IMG/VR virus record: IMGVR_UViG_3300030202_000902
Coordinates: 1 to 36,261 of that record
Source of the DNA: a virus
DNA: 36,261 bases
Strand: one strand, 5' to 3'
In this document: positions 19,559 to 28,675 of the stretch, piece after piece
Numbering within the stretch: the stretch's first letter is position 1
How the letters are laid out: the number at the start of each line of letters is the position of its first letter
The notes under the pieces: generated by a model
Databases searched by the model: none
What the model was told of the DNA's origin: nothing
What the model saw: the letters and a program-made list of their open reading frames with translations, nothing else
Program-made: the position numbers and the translations under genes

Positions 19559-21556
19559 ATGTCACCAATTAAAGAAGACCAAAAAGCAAGAGATAATAGA
19601 AATTTATTTAGAAAGTATGCAGATGCTAGAAAAGATTGGGATGTAGAAGCAAGAGATGCAATAGATTTTACATTAGGTAATCATTATTCTGCAGCAGAGT
19701 CTGATTTATTACAATCTATAGGTCAAGCAGACTTTACAATAGATAGAATATATGCTGCTATAGATAAACTTAAATCTATTATGACTTCTAAGCCAGTTAA
19801 GTTTAGTGTTTTAGCTAGAGAAGATTCTGACACTAAAATGTCTAATGTATGGAAAACTTTATTAGAATACGTATACGATATTTCTGATGGACAACACCAT
19901 TTTAAACAAGCAGTACATGACTATGCTACTACAGGTATGGGATATTTTTATGCTTACATAGACCCTGAAAAAGATTATGGTAGAGGTGAAGTAATGTTTA
20001 CACATATTAATCCATTTAGGGTATATGTAGACCCTGCATCTAAAGATAGATATTTTAAAGATGCAGCTAATATAATATTGTCTACTATAATTACAAAAGA
20101 ACAGTTATTAGATTTATATCCAGATGTAGAAGAATTTTTACCTAATATAGAATTACATGCACAAACAGATGTATATGACGACTATCCAGACTCTACTCAA
20201 AAAAACAGTCAAAAAGTATTTACTCCTGCTGAGGTAGATAGTAAAGATTATGATGGTGCTATTACAGATAGATATAGATTATTAGAACGATTTACTAGAG
20301 TAAAAGTTCCTTTTTATAGAATAGCTGATAATAAAGAAGGTTCTGAAATTATTATGAACCAAGAACAGTTTTTTATATTTGCTGAACAAAATGAAAGAGA
20401 TATTGAATCAGGTAGATATGAATACGTAGAAATTTTACAAACAAGAATTAAAGTTACAGCATCTTTAGGTCAAGTATTATTATATGAAAATATATTAGAT
20501 ACAGACACATATCCAATTATACCTGTACCAAATATATGGACAAATACTCCATATCCTAAGTCAGATGTAAATAAAGTAAAAGATATGCAAAGACTTTTAA
20601 ATAAGTTATTCTCTCTTGCATTAGCACACGCACAAACTTCTGCTGGACTAAAACTATTAGTTCCACAAGGTAGTGTAGAAAGTATTTCTCAACTTGAAAA
20701 AGATTGGGCTAATCCTAATGCTGTAATAGAATATGACCCTAGTTATGGAGAACCTCATTTTCCAGCTCCTCAAGCATTATCTGGAGAATTTTACGCACTA
20801 ATTAGTCAATGTGAAAGATACATTGATTTAAATTTTGGTGTTCCAGAATTATTACAAGGATTGAAATCAGGTGCTTCTGATAGTGTTCGTGGCACTATGT
20901 TGTTAGCACAAATGGGAGAAGGAAGAGGAAATAGTAAATTAAGAGATATAGAAATGTCTTTACAACAACTAGGTAAAGTAGTTTATCAGTTATCTAAAGA
21001 ACATTATACTTTTGAAAAGAGTTTTAGAATTGTACAACCTAATAATGACATTACAGAGTTTAGTGTAAATAATAGAATGTATGACGATAAAACAAATGAG
21101 CTATTAAAAATTAAAAACGATATTACAGCAGGACAATTCGATGTAAGAGTTGTTGCTGGTTCTACAATGCCTTCTAATAAATATGCAGAATATCAAATGT
21201 ATATGGAAGCCTATCAAATGGGATTAATTGATAAAGTAGAAGCATTAAAGAAAACTGAAATATTTGATAAACAAGGTGTACTTGAAAGAACTGGAGAAGT
21301 ACAAAGAATGAAAAGTATTATTGGTCAATTACAAGACCAAATAAAAGTTCTTAGTGGAGATTTACAAACTGCCCAAAGAGAATCAATGAGTGACAGAAAA
21401 CGTGTAGTTGTTGAGAAGTTTAAAACACAATTAGGCAAATCTGTTACTAACGCTGATGCTCAAGTTAGAATCGACGCTGAGAAAGAAAAACAGAAACAGA
21501 AACAACAGGTGCAGGCTGGTATTGATTCATTAATGTCTGAAGATATTGGTGGGTAA
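19559..21556 (+). CDS. Portal protein
   Basis: A 665-aa protein following the terminase. The opening 'DNRNLFRKYADARKDWDVEARDAIDFTLGNHYS', the 'SIMTSKPVKFSVLARE' stretch, 'INPFRVYVDPASKD' and 'LNFGVPELLQGLKSGASDSVRG' follow the P22-type portal pattern. The C-terminus is a long lysine/glutamine coiled coil as in barrel-bearing portals. Twelve copies would form the DNA entry vertex and the tail dock. Confidence 0.88.
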   Translation: MSPIKEDQKARDNRNLFRKYADARKDWDVEARDAIDFTLGNHYSAAESDLLQSIGQADFTIDRIYAAIDKLKSIMTSKPVKFSVLAREDSDTKMSNVWKTLLEYVYDISDGQHHFKQAVHDYATTGMGYFYAYIDPEKDYGRGEVMFTHINPFRVYVDPASKDRYFKDAANIILSTIITKEQLLDLYPDVEEFLPNIELHAQTDVYDDYPDSTQKNSQKVFTPAEVDSKDYDGAITDRYRLLERFTRVKVPFYRIADNKEGSEIIMNQEQFFIFAEQNERDIESGRYEYVEILQTRIKVTASLGQVLLYENILDTDTYPIIPVPNIWTNTPYPKSDVNKVKDMQRLLNKLFSLALAHAQTSAGLKLLVPQGSVESISQLEKDWANPNAVIEYDPSYGEPHFPAPQALSGEFYALISQCERYIDLNFGVPELLQGLKSGASDSVRGTMLLAQMGEGRGNSKLRDIEMSLQQLGKVVYQLSKEHYTFEKSFRIVQPNNDITEFSVNNRMYDDKTNELLKIKNDITAGQFDVRVVAGSTMPSNKYAEYQMYMEAYQMGLIDKVEALKKTEIFDKQGVLERTGEVQRMKSIIGQLQDQIKVLSGDLQTAQRESMSDRKRVVVEKFKTQLGKSVTNADAQVRIDAEKEKQKQKQQVQAGIDSLMSEDIGG

Positions 21557-21583
21557 ATTAAGCACATCTGAAGGAGAAACGTA

Positions 21584-22342
21584 ATGAGTGAAAATGAAAT
21601 AAACGTACACGAAAACGAACAAGTCGTTGAAGATGTACAACCTTTAGAAGGTTCAGAAACTTCTGAAAATAATGTAATAAATGAGCAAGCTAATGAACAG
21701 GATTTGAGTTCCGACGATGCAACAGATGCACGTAAATTCCAGTCTATGTACGATAAAGCACAAGCCGAAGTTGAAAAACTACAACCAGTAGCAAAGCTAT
21801 TTCAGGATAATCCTGAGTTGGTAGACGTAGTAAGAAACCATTTATCAGGGGGTAAAGGACAGGAAGAAGAAAAAGTGAAGTTAACCCAAGAGGAATTTAA
21901 TCCTTGGGATGCGTATACAGACCCAAATTCTAAATCATTTGAAATGAGACAACAAGAAATTGATGCTGCAGTAAGTGACCGTATGAAAGACTATATGGGA
22001 AGGCTTGAAGCCCAACGAGCTGTAGATAATCTTGAGCATAAAGCTCAGACTGATTTTAAATTGTCAAATGAAGATGCTAAAGATTTTGTAAATTTTGTTA
22101 CGCAGCCTAGAGAGCAATTACCTCTAGATACTTTATTTAGCGTTTGGAACGCTAAAAATAATGGAACTATGCAAACCAATAACAATATAGAGAGTGTAAG
22201 AAAAACACAATCAATTCCTAAGTCTGCTGGACTTGTACAAGGAGGACAACCTCCTAAGATGTCTGAAGACGATAATATGTGGAGTAATATATTGAAAGCT
22301 GGTAACCCTATTTCCATTGGTAAAAGTATCGCTAAAAAATAA
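21584..22342 (+). CDS. Scaffolding protein
   Basis: A 252-aa acidic protein with an E/N-rich N-terminus, a coiled middle (FQSMYDKAQAEVEKL) and a basic C-terminus (NPISIGKSIAKK), the usual build of phage scaffolds. It lies between portal and capsid genes, with AAGGAG before the ATG. It would guide capsid assembly and leave before packaging. Confidence 0.8.
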   Translation: MSENEINVHENEQVVEDVQPLEGSETSENNVINEQANEQDLSSDDATDARKFQSMYDKAQAEVEKLQPVAKLFQDNPELVDVVRNHLSGGKGQEEEKVKLTQEEFNPWDAYTDPNSKSFEMRQQEIDAAVSDRMKDYMGRLEAQRAVDNLEHKAQTDFKLSNEDAKDFVNFVTQPREQLPLDTLFSVWNAKNNGTMQTNNNIESVRKTQSIPKSAGLVQGGQPPKMSEDDNMWSNILKAGNPISIGKSIAKK

Positions 22343-22357
22343 TCTGGGAGGATTAAA

Positions 22358-23755
22358 ATGGCAATAACAAGTGGACAAATGAAAGCACAAAATCTAAGTG
22401 CTGCTACTACTTCAACTGGTGTTTCTAACACTGGTGTTGCTCCAGACCAAAGACGATTATTTAACTTTTCTGATAGGATTGCTGAATTAGCACCTGAAGA
22501 AAGTCCGTTTTTCGTCTATCTGAGCAAAACTGCAAAACTTCCTACTGATGATTCTTTGTTCCGTTACTTAGAAGATAGAACAAAAATTAATTATACAAGT
22601 AGAGAGTTTTTCATCGATGGAAATGTTGCGTCATCTGCACAGCTAGTAGCTGGAGAAGACCATACATTTACTGTTGAGACTGCAACAGGTTCAACAACTG
22701 CAGCAGGTCGTGTAGACTGGTTAGTAAAAGGAATGGTAATAGCTATTAGAACATTAGGAAGAGCAGAAGATTCTGCAGGTTACGGAAACGTAATTGTACG
22801 TGTAGAAGGTGCTCCTTCCCAAAATGCTGCTGATACTACATTCGTAGGTAAAGTAATATCTGTTTCAAGTACAGCTTCTAACATGGATAAAGTGCTTAAC
22901 GAACAGAGATGTCAGGTAATCGGTTCAGCTTACGCTGAAGGAACTGGTTCACCAGACGTATTTTCAGACAGTATGGATGACGGATTTGGATATACTCAAA
23001 TCTTTAAAACAGCTGCTGAAATTTCAAACACTGCTAACGCAACACAATTACGTGGCGTAAGTAATGAGTTTGATAGAGTCTTAGCTCAAAAACTAAGAGA
23101 ACATAAGATAGATATTGAAAGAGCTATGCTTTTTAACCAAAAAGCAAGAATTGATGGCGTTCAATATTCAGAAGGTCTAATAGGACATATCATTAAAAAT
23201 AGTACAGTAGTTGACCGTACAAGTGCTGGCTTAGCATACGAAAGTGGCAAAGCTTACTTTAGTAACTACAAACAAGCTGAACTTACTTATGATAACTTAC
23301 TTGCTGACTTTGAAGTGGTATTTGACCCAGCTCGTGGTGGTTCTAACGAACGACTAGCACTGTGTTCTTTACCAGTGATGTCTTATTTCAATAAAATGGG
23401 TGCAGTTAGTTTCTCAGAAAACTCAACTAATGGCTCACAATATCGTCTAAACATGGATGAACTTAATGGACAGTTTGGTCACAAACTAATGCAACTTGAC
23501 ACTATACACGGTTCTGTGTATATGGTTAAAGAACCATTGTTCAGAGGACATTCAGATGGTATGATGGCTATGGCTGACATGAGTAAAGTATACTACAGAC
23601 CATTAGTTGGTAACGGTATTAATCGTGACACTCAAGTTATGACAAATGTACAAAGTGCAGATGAAGACTTAAGAAAAGACATGATTCTTACTGAAGCTGG
23701 ACTGGAAGTATGTTTACCAGAATCACATTATCTAATTAACTTAGAGTTAGGATAA
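22358..23755 (+). CDS. Major capsid protein
   Basis: A 465-aa protein with GGGAGG before the ATG. It opens with 'FNFSDRIAELAPEESPFFVYLSK' and has 'GEDHTFTVET', 'RVLAQKLREHKIDIERAMLFNQKAR' and a C-terminal 'YYRPLVGNGINRDTQVMT', consistent with HK97-fold capsid proteins of the SU10/DUF5309 kind (recalled, not searched). Position after the scaffold agrees. It is about average in length for such proteins. Confidence 0.88.
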   Translation: MAITSGQMKAQNLSAATTSTGVSNTGVAPDQRRLFNFSDRIAELAPEESPFFVYLSKTAKLPTDDSLFRYLEDRTKINYTSREFFIDGNVASSAQLVAGEDHTFTVETATGSTTAAGRVDWLVKGMVIAIRTLGRAEDSAGYGNVIVRVEGAPSQNAADTTFVGKVISVSSTASNMDKVLNEQRCQVIGSAYAEGTGSPDVFSDSMDDGFGYTQIFKTAAEISNTANATQLRGVSNEFDRVLAQKLREHKIDIERAMLFNQKARIDGVQYSEGLIGHIIKNSTVVDRTSAGLAYESGKAYFSNYKQAELTYDNLLADFEVVFDPARGGSNERLALCSLPVMSYFNKMGAVSFSENSTNGSQYRLNMDELNGQFGHKLMQLDTIHGSVYMVKEPLFRGHSDGMMAMADMSKVYYRPLVGNGINRDTQVMTNVQSADEDLRKDMILTEAGLEVCLPESHYLINLELG

Positions 23756-23768
23756 GGGGGATATTAAA

Positions 23769-24209
23769 ATGAGAAGTTCATACTTAGAAGAAAACAGTGG
23801 TGTAAGTAACTTTAAACTAAAATACGAAGAAGTTGCAGCAGCTAGAACCTTAACTGAGCTAGATTCAGGAAAAGTATTCGGTATTAATCAGGCATCTGCC
23901 TACGAAATTACTTTACCTTTAGCAGCTTCAGCTGGTGCTGGTTGGAATGCGAAATTCGTTTTATCAACAGTGGCTTCTAACGCAGTTACTATTGCTAACA
24001 ATACTGCCGAAGATACAATCGTAGGTATAGTTGCAGGTGCAGATACTGGCACAGCAACAACAGCTACAGCTTCAGCAGAGTCAGCAGTTGATGAAATCGT
24101 ATTCATTAGTGGTGCAGCATTAGGTGATACAGTAGAATTAGTTTGCAATGGAGTAAACTACTTTGCAAAAGCTGTAGCACACGATGTAGCACACATTACT
24201 ATATCATAA
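23769..24209 (+). CDS. Capsid decoration/head-fibre-like protein
   Basis: A 146-aa protein with 'ARTLTELDSGKVFGINQASAYEITLPLAASAGAGWNAKFVL', the beta-rich motif (L-T-x-x-D-S-G-K-x-F ... LP) found in many phage capsid-stabilising or head-fibre proteins. The rest is Ala/Thr/Val-rich. It sits straight after the capsid gene with a strong purine-rich ribosome site. Likely binds the outside of the capsid. Confidence 0.7.
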   Translation: MRSSYLEENSGVSNFKLKYEEVAAARTLTELDSGKVFGINQASAYEITLPLAASAGAGWNAKFVLSTVASNAVTIANNTAEDTIVGIVAGADTGTATTATASAESAVDEIVFISGAALGDTVELVCNGVNYFAKAVAHDVAHITIS

Positions 24210-24242
24210 AACAATCCGTGAGGATTAGCAGTTTGGGTACTG

Positions 24243-24272
24243 TGGGGTTATTCGTAAAAAGGTGTAACCCCA
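24243..24272 (+). terminator. Hairpin after the capsid genes
   Basis: TGGGGTTA (24243-24250) and TAACCCCA (24265-24272) pair perfectly with a 14-nt loop. No T-run follows, so it is either a weak terminator that lowers downstream expression after the highly expressed capsid genes, or an mRNA-stabilising hairpin. Confidence 0.4.
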
Positions 24273-24310
24273 AACACCCATAATAAAATTTAATTAAATA
24301 GGAGAATACA

Positions 24311-24502
24311 ATGGCAAATTTTGATACAACTACAACAGTTATTATTAATGATGTAAGTATAAAAGCAGATTCTGTAGCAGGTTCATTAGCTAAAGAAATT
24401 AATGATGCAATAGAAGACATTGATACTGCAAAACTTGTAGATATTAAAGCAGTAATGCTTGATAGAAGTAGAATTGCAGTTATTATAATTGAACAAAACT
24501 AA
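24311..24502 (+). CDS. Small hypothetical protein
   Basis: A 63-aa protein with AGGAG before the ATG. Beta-like start (TTTTVIINDVSIKADSV), then a helix and a final strand (RIAVIIIEQN). It shares its last base with the next start. Found between decoration protein and injected/tail proteins; function unknown. Confidence 0.65.
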   Translation: MANFDTTTTVIINDVSIKADSVAGSLAKEINDAIEDIDTAKLVDIKAVMLDRSRIAVIIIEQN

Positions 24503-24753
24503 TGTCTAAGTGTCAGCATTGTAGTGAACCTAATCCAGAAGGGTTATTTAACTGCCCTTCTTGTGGTAATAAAGCGAATAAGTCTAAGTGGACCACTAAT
24601 ACTTTTATTAGAAATGGTGGTTATGCAACAGCTATTAGAAAAGACCAAATAGATTTTGGTACTAAAGATATGAATGAGCATATAAACGAGACAAAGAAAA
24701 AAAATGATGTTGCAAGAGATAAAAAGATAAATTCGCTTATAAAGTGGAAGTAA
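24502..24753 (+). CDS. Small zinc-ribbon protein
   Basis: An 83-aa protein with an N-terminal CQHC...CPSC (4-21) zinc ribbon, then a basic body. It overlaps the previous stop by one base. Zinc ribbons of this type are common in small phage virion-region proteins, but no specific role can be named. Confidence 0.7.
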   Translation: MSKCQHCSEPNPEGLFNCPSCGNKANKSKWTTNTFIRNGGYATAIRKDQIDFGTKDMNEHINETKKKNDVARDKKINSLIKWK

Positions 24754-24757
24754 ATTA

Positions 24758-24895
24758 ATGAGAGGTTTAAATACTAATATAAGAAAAAGTAATGGCGAGA
24801 AAAAAACTCGACAAGGTTGTAGTAAAAATACTAAACATGGAAATAAAATGAGTACAAAATATTATACTAAAAAATATAGAGGTCAAGGTAAGTAA
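24758..24895 (+). CDS. Small basic 45-aa protein
   Basis: Found by direct reading: ATG at 24758, TAA at 24893-24895, sharing its last base with the start of the next gene. The product (MRGLNTNIRKSNGEKK at the start, KKYRGQGK at the end) is strongly basic and rich in Gly/Asn/Tyr, so it is probably unstructured or nucleic-acid binding. The snug fit between neighbours supports it. Confidence 0.55.
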   Translation: MRGLNTNIRKSNGEKKTRQGCSKNTKHGNKMSTKYYTKKYRGQGK

Positions 24896-25932
24896 TGCCA
24901 CTACAAGGTATAAATAGCGTTGACAATGTTTTAAATAACAAAGAAATGAAACAACAAATTAATAAAGAAAGTGCACACATGGCTTTAATGGCAGCTGGAC
25001 TTACTCCTGGAGTAGGTATTTTTGCAGATGCTGCAGATGCTGCACTATATTTATCAGAAGGAGAGTTTGGAGAAGCAGCATTATCTGGAGTTAGTATGAT
25101 ACCTTTTGTAGGTCAATATGCAGGAAGCTTAAGAATGCTTAATAAAGCAAAAGAAGCAGGTGAACCTACAGTTAAATTTTTTAGAGGGGTAACAGATGTA
25201 AGGTATGAAAAAACATTTACAAAAGATTCTGCAAGAATGAAAGGTTCTATAGGGTTAGATAAAAAAGTACCTGAAGGAAATATTGTTGGAGGAGGAGATA
25301 TTATAAGTTCTAAAGCAGGTCAATATGATGGTAGTTTAGGTTCTTATGCAGGGGATAATCTTTCTTCAAGTACTCGTCAAGCACAAAAAGATTATTTTGG
25401 AGTTTCTAATTCTACGAGAGAACTACCTGCACAAGCATTATATACAAGTACTAATCCTGACATAGCAGTACAATATGCTACAAAAAGTATGAAAAATGCA
25501 GACATACCATTAGATATGGCATCAAGAAAACCTATTATATTAGAATTTGAAGTTCCTGTTTCTTGGTTAAAACAAAATAGCAGAAAAGTATTATCAGCTG
25601 ACAAAAATTTATATGATTCATTTAAAATCGGTGGACCAGGTTCTAAAAGTGCAGGCATGTTTCAAGATATGACTATATTTGACCAAGGACTACCTAAAGG
25701 CTTTTTATCCAAAGTACATAGATATGGAATACAAAAAGACAGTATTAATTTCTCACAAGGTTCTATGAAAAATTTAGAGTTCTTTTCTTTAAAAGATATA
25801 GGCTTATCAGGAAAATTAAAAAACGGAGTAGCAGATTTAACTAGTACTTGGGTTGACAGAGCTAATTTAATAAAAAAAGATGCTAAAGCATACGATAATA
25901 TTGTAAAAGCAATTACAGGAGTAAAATTCTAA
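24895..25932 (+). CDS. Pretoxin/ADP-ribosyltransferase-like protein, possible injected effector
   Basis: A 345-aa protein in two parts. Residues about 30-78, 'AGLTPGVGIFADAADAALYL' then 'MIPFVGQYAG', match the glycine-rich hydrophobic pretoxin (PT-TG) segment of polymorphic toxins. Residues about 93-285 resemble an ADP-ribosyltransferase: R97 in FFRGV, YTSTNPDIAVQYA (183-195), ILEFEVP (215-221), then a 'QDMTIFDQGLPKGF' strand. At the place of the usual catalytic Glu I read M259 (after Q257), so activity may be lost or use another residue. Its location between capsid and tail genes suggests a virion protein delivered with the DNA, by analogy with T4 Alt (inference). Confidence 0.6.
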   Translation: MPLQGINSVDNVLNNKEMKQQINKESAHMALMAAGLTPGVGIFADAADAALYLSEGEFGEAALSGVSMIPFVGQYAGSLRMLNKAKEAGEPTVKFFRGVTDVRYEKTFTKDSARMKGSIGLDKKVPEGNIVGGGDIISSKAGQYDGSLGSYAGDNLSSSTRQAQKDYFGVSNSTRELPAQALYTSTNPDIAVQYATKSMKNADIPLDMASRKPIILEFEVPVSWLKQNSRKVLSADKNLYDSFKIGGPGSKSAGMFQDMTIFDQGLPKGFLSKVHRYGIQKDSINFSQGSMKNLEFFSLKDIGLSGKLKNGVADLTSTWVDRANLIKKDAKAYDNIVKAITGVKF

Positions 25933-27551
25933 TGGCTGAAACATTTAAAACTAGAGTAGAAGATTTAACTGGTGCAGTAGGTGATGACAATGCATTAACT
26001 ACTTGGTTAACTGCAGGTGCTCGTTCTGTATTAAATATATTACCAAGTACTAAATTAGAAAGAATTGCAGGTAAAGACGATTTTACTTCTGCTATTGATG
26101 TTGAAGGTAAAAAAATTATATCTGTATTAAGAAAAGATGCAGGTAATAGTAATTTACGTATGCCTTGTAGAAAACTTCCACCTTCAATGATGGGAAGAGT
26201 TGATGATACAAATTATATGGAAGCTGCATCTGCTAGCGACCCTGCATATATTATTTTTAATAACGAACTTAATACGTTTCCTGCATCTGTATCTTCAAAT
26301 GATAGCAGACTTATAGCCATAGATACTAGTATAACAGTAGCTCACGGAGACGGTTCTAGTGGTATAGCTAACTTTCCAGACGAAGCAGAAGATGCAGTAG
26401 TATTATATGCAGCTAGAAATGCATTAGAAAGATTAATGAATGACCTACAATCTAATGAATTAATAGACCACGCATCAACAGGTGCATTAGCACTTATGAA
26501 TGCAGAGATTGATGATGTAGTTCATGATACAACTGGTTCACTTAAATTGGCTAAAGACCAAATAGGTGCTTTTGTTACATCTATAGCAGATATAGATGAT
26601 ACTACAGAGTTGTTTGACAACACAAATAAAAGATTTAAAGTAGTAAGAGATGCTTTGTTAAATGCTCAAAATATGATTGACGCTGATGGCTTTGGTACTG
26701 ATTTAAGTGTAAAAGATTTTGTTGGAGATGTAGATACAGCTTTAGGTAAAATAAATGCACATCTAATTGATGAAGAAGCTATATTAACTGATGACCCAAC
26801 TAGTGGAGATATTGCTACAGCATTAGGAGCAATTAAAACAGCTGTAGACCAAGCAGCAACAGCAGCAGGAAAATTTATTTCAGCTGATGAATCTGTTTTT
26901 GGAGACGAAGATACATTTTTAACTAGCAACTCTCAATTAACTAGAGTAAAAGATGCTTTAGATAAAGCTCAAGAAACTATTACTGGAGACCAGCCATCAA
27001 GTACTACTGACGCAAGAGGAGCTCAAGCAGAAGAAGATACAGAACTTGTTGCTTCTGCTATTTCTATAGCACAAACAGAAATTACAAGAGCTCAAACTCA
27101 TTTAGCAGAATGGACTAGTATTGGAGATATGAGAGTTAAAGAAGTACAAGTAGCACTTAATGAAGCAGACGGTTTTACTAAAGAAATACAAGCTAGACTA
27201 GCATACGCATCATCTTATATAGCTGCAGCAAATGCTAGAAATCAAGAAGGTTCTTCAAGAATAGCTCAAGCTAATTTAGGTGTTGCAGTAGCACAACAAG
27301 AATTACAAAGAGCAAATATAGCCATAGCAGAAGTAAACTCTTTAATGGCTTCTTATCAATTAGAATTACAAAGCGTTGCTCCTTACATGAGTGAAGTGTC
27401 AGGAAAGTTAGCAGCAGCAGCTCAATATGGTCAAGAGTATCAAGCTAGACTTACTAGAGACCAGTCTAAGTATCAATGGTATACTCAGCAGTATGCTCAA
27501 GTAGATGCTAGATATAAAGAACAATTACAAACATTACAAGGACCTAAATAA
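25932..27551 (+). CDS. Structural protein with long coiled coil (tail/connector)
   Basis: A 539-aa protein. Residues 1-170 look globular ('FKTRVEDLTGAVGDDNALTTWLTAGARSVLNILP'), and from about 340 the chain is a long Ala/Gln/Glu helix typical of rod-like tail proteins. It shares one base with each neighbour. Similar proteins occur beside the connector genes in marine short-tailed phages (general recollection). A tail or needle part is likely; the exact role is unknown. Confidence 0.65.
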   Translation: MAETFKTRVEDLTGAVGDDNALTTWLTAGARSVLNILPSTKLERIAGKDDFTSAIDVEGKKIISVLRKDAGNSNLRMPCRKLPPSMMGRVDDTNYMEAASASDPAYIIFNNELNTFPASVSSNDSRLIAIDTSITVAHGDGSSGIANFPDEAEDAVVLYAARNALERLMNDLQSNELIDHASTGALALMNAEIDDVVHDTTGSLKLAKDQIGAFVTSIADIDDTTELFDNTNKRFKVVRDALLNAQNMIDADGFGTDLSVKDFVGDVDTALGKINAHLIDEEAILTDDPTSGDIATALGAIKTAVDQAATAAGKFISADESVFGDEDTFLTSNSQLTRVKDALDKAQETITGDQPSSTTDARGAQAEEDTELVASAISIAQTEITRAQTHLAEWTSIGDMRVKEVQVALNEADGFTKEIQARLAYASSYIAAANARNQEGSSRIAQANLGVAVAQQELQRANIAIAEVNSLMASYQLELQSVAPYMSEVSGKLAAAAQYGQEYQARLTRDQSKYQWYTQQYAQVDARYKEQLQTLQGPK

Positions 27552-27901
27552 TGGCAGCAATAAAATTTACTGGAAAAGAAATATATAGTAGAGTTCTTCA
27601 AGCAGTTCCTGGAGTATCAGAAAACTATGTATTAAACTTAATAAATGAAGCATTGATTGATATGGGAACGCATCAACAAAAAGTAGAAAACGCTAAAACT
27701 GATTTAAAACATAATCAATTATGGTATGCATTAGATGATGATGAAGCTAATGTTACAATCAATAAAATATTTAGATGTGTTATACAAAACTCTGATGGAG
27801 AGCATATAATGATTCCTAGATTAACTCCTGGACAAATAAAACAATTTTATGACGAAACAAGTGCTGACACTAAAACAAACACTGCTTGGACGGAAGTATA
27901 A
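27551..27901 (+). CDS. Head-tail connector/adaptor-like protein, N-terminal half
   Basis: A 116-aa protein, 'FTGKEIYSRVLQAVPGVSENYVLNLINEALIDMG' (helical) then 'INKIFRCVIQNSDGEHIMIPRLT' (strands). In related phages I recall one protein of about 270 aa containing this part followed by the part encoded next. Here the two are separate genes joined by TAATG, so the gene seems to be split rather than truncated. Confidence 0.6.
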   Translation: MAAIKFTGKEIYSRVLQAVPGVSENYVLNLINEALIDMGTHQQKVENAKTDLKHNQLWYALDDDEANVTINKIFRCVIQNSDGEHIMIPRLTPGQIKQFYDETSADTKTNTAWTEV

Positions 27902-28356
27902 TGGCAGCAATAGACAGTCCGTATAAAGACCCTTCAAAAACATTTGTTTGGTGGATAGAAGGCGATAGAATCGCTATAGCTACATCAGAAGGAGATATTA
28001 ATACTACAGAAACAAGCGAAGGTAAATTAAAACCAGTTCAATTAGGTTCTGGAAACACAGTTACTGGTGGATTAATTATTTCTTATAATGCAGAGCCAGA
28101 TAAATTAACTGCTATAGATGCTACTACAGCAATAGATATAGAGAATACATTACAGCCAGCATTAATAGATTTTGTAAAATATAAAGCATTAATAGATGCA
28201 GCTTCTAGAGAAAATAACCCTGGTATAGCACAAATTAGAATGGCTGCAGCACAACAAGCATTAGCTTCTTACAGAGAAGCAGTAAGAAAATTTGGAATGA
28301 AGAAAAACGATAAAACAGGAGGTACTAGAGCAATAGTACCACCTAATCTAATTTAA
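27901..28356 (+). CDS. Head-tail connector/adaptor-like protein, C-terminal half
   Basis: A 151-aa protein from ATG at 27901. It starts with the 'FVWWIEGDRIAIAT' strand pair, has a beta region to about 80 and a C-terminal helical region ('LQPALIDFVKYKALIDAASRE... AAQQALASYREAVRKFG') of the type in which phage adaptors bind the portal. Shares the overlap TAATG with the gene before, so both halves should be made together. Confidence 0.6.
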   Translation: MAAIDSPYKDPSKTFVWWIEGDRIAIATSEGDINTTETSEGKLKPVQLGSGNTVTGGLIISYNAEPDKLTAIDATTAIDIENTLQPALIDFVKYKALIDAASRENNPGIAQIRMAAAQQALASYREAVRKFGMKKNDKTGGTRAIVPPNLI

Positions 28357-28378
28357 CTATACGGAGAGAGGATATAAA

Positions 28379-28666
28379 GTGGAAGTAAGCAAAGATAGTA
28401 AAATGACATTGAGTATTGAAACGTTAATATCATTAGGAACTACTTTAGTGTTAGTAGTAGGTATGTGGTTTACATTACAAGCAGATATTAAAGAAGCAAA
28501 AGAATTACCTGAGCCTCCAATAGGTAGAACAGAGTATGACTTAAAAGACCAAATGATTAGAAATACAATTATTGAAACTGAAAAAGATGTACAAGAGATT
28601 AAAGAAGAACAAAAGGAAATGCGTACAGACGTTAAAAATATTGAACGTATGTTAATGCAAAAGTGA
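28379..28666 (+). CDS. Membrane-anchored coiled-coil protein
   Basis: A 95-aa protein starting with GTG after GGAGAGAGG. One hydrophobic segment (about 13-31, 'LISLGTTLVLVVGMWFTLQ') is followed by a charged coiled coil to the end. This N-in, coiled-coil-out build resembles i-spanins or small holin partners. It precedes two exported proteins. Spanin-like is the best guess, without proof. Confidence 0.6.
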   Translation: MEVSKDSKMTLSIETLISLGTTLVLVVGMWFTLQADIKEAKELPEPPIGRTEYDLKDQMIRNTIIETEKDVQEIKEEQKEMRTDVKNIERMLMQK

Positions 28667-28675
28667 GGTACAGAG

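Noticed and set aside
22045-22431. A 128-codon minus-strand frame across scaffold and capsid starts.
   Set aside because: Antisense to well-supported late genes on a strand with no other genes in this arm.
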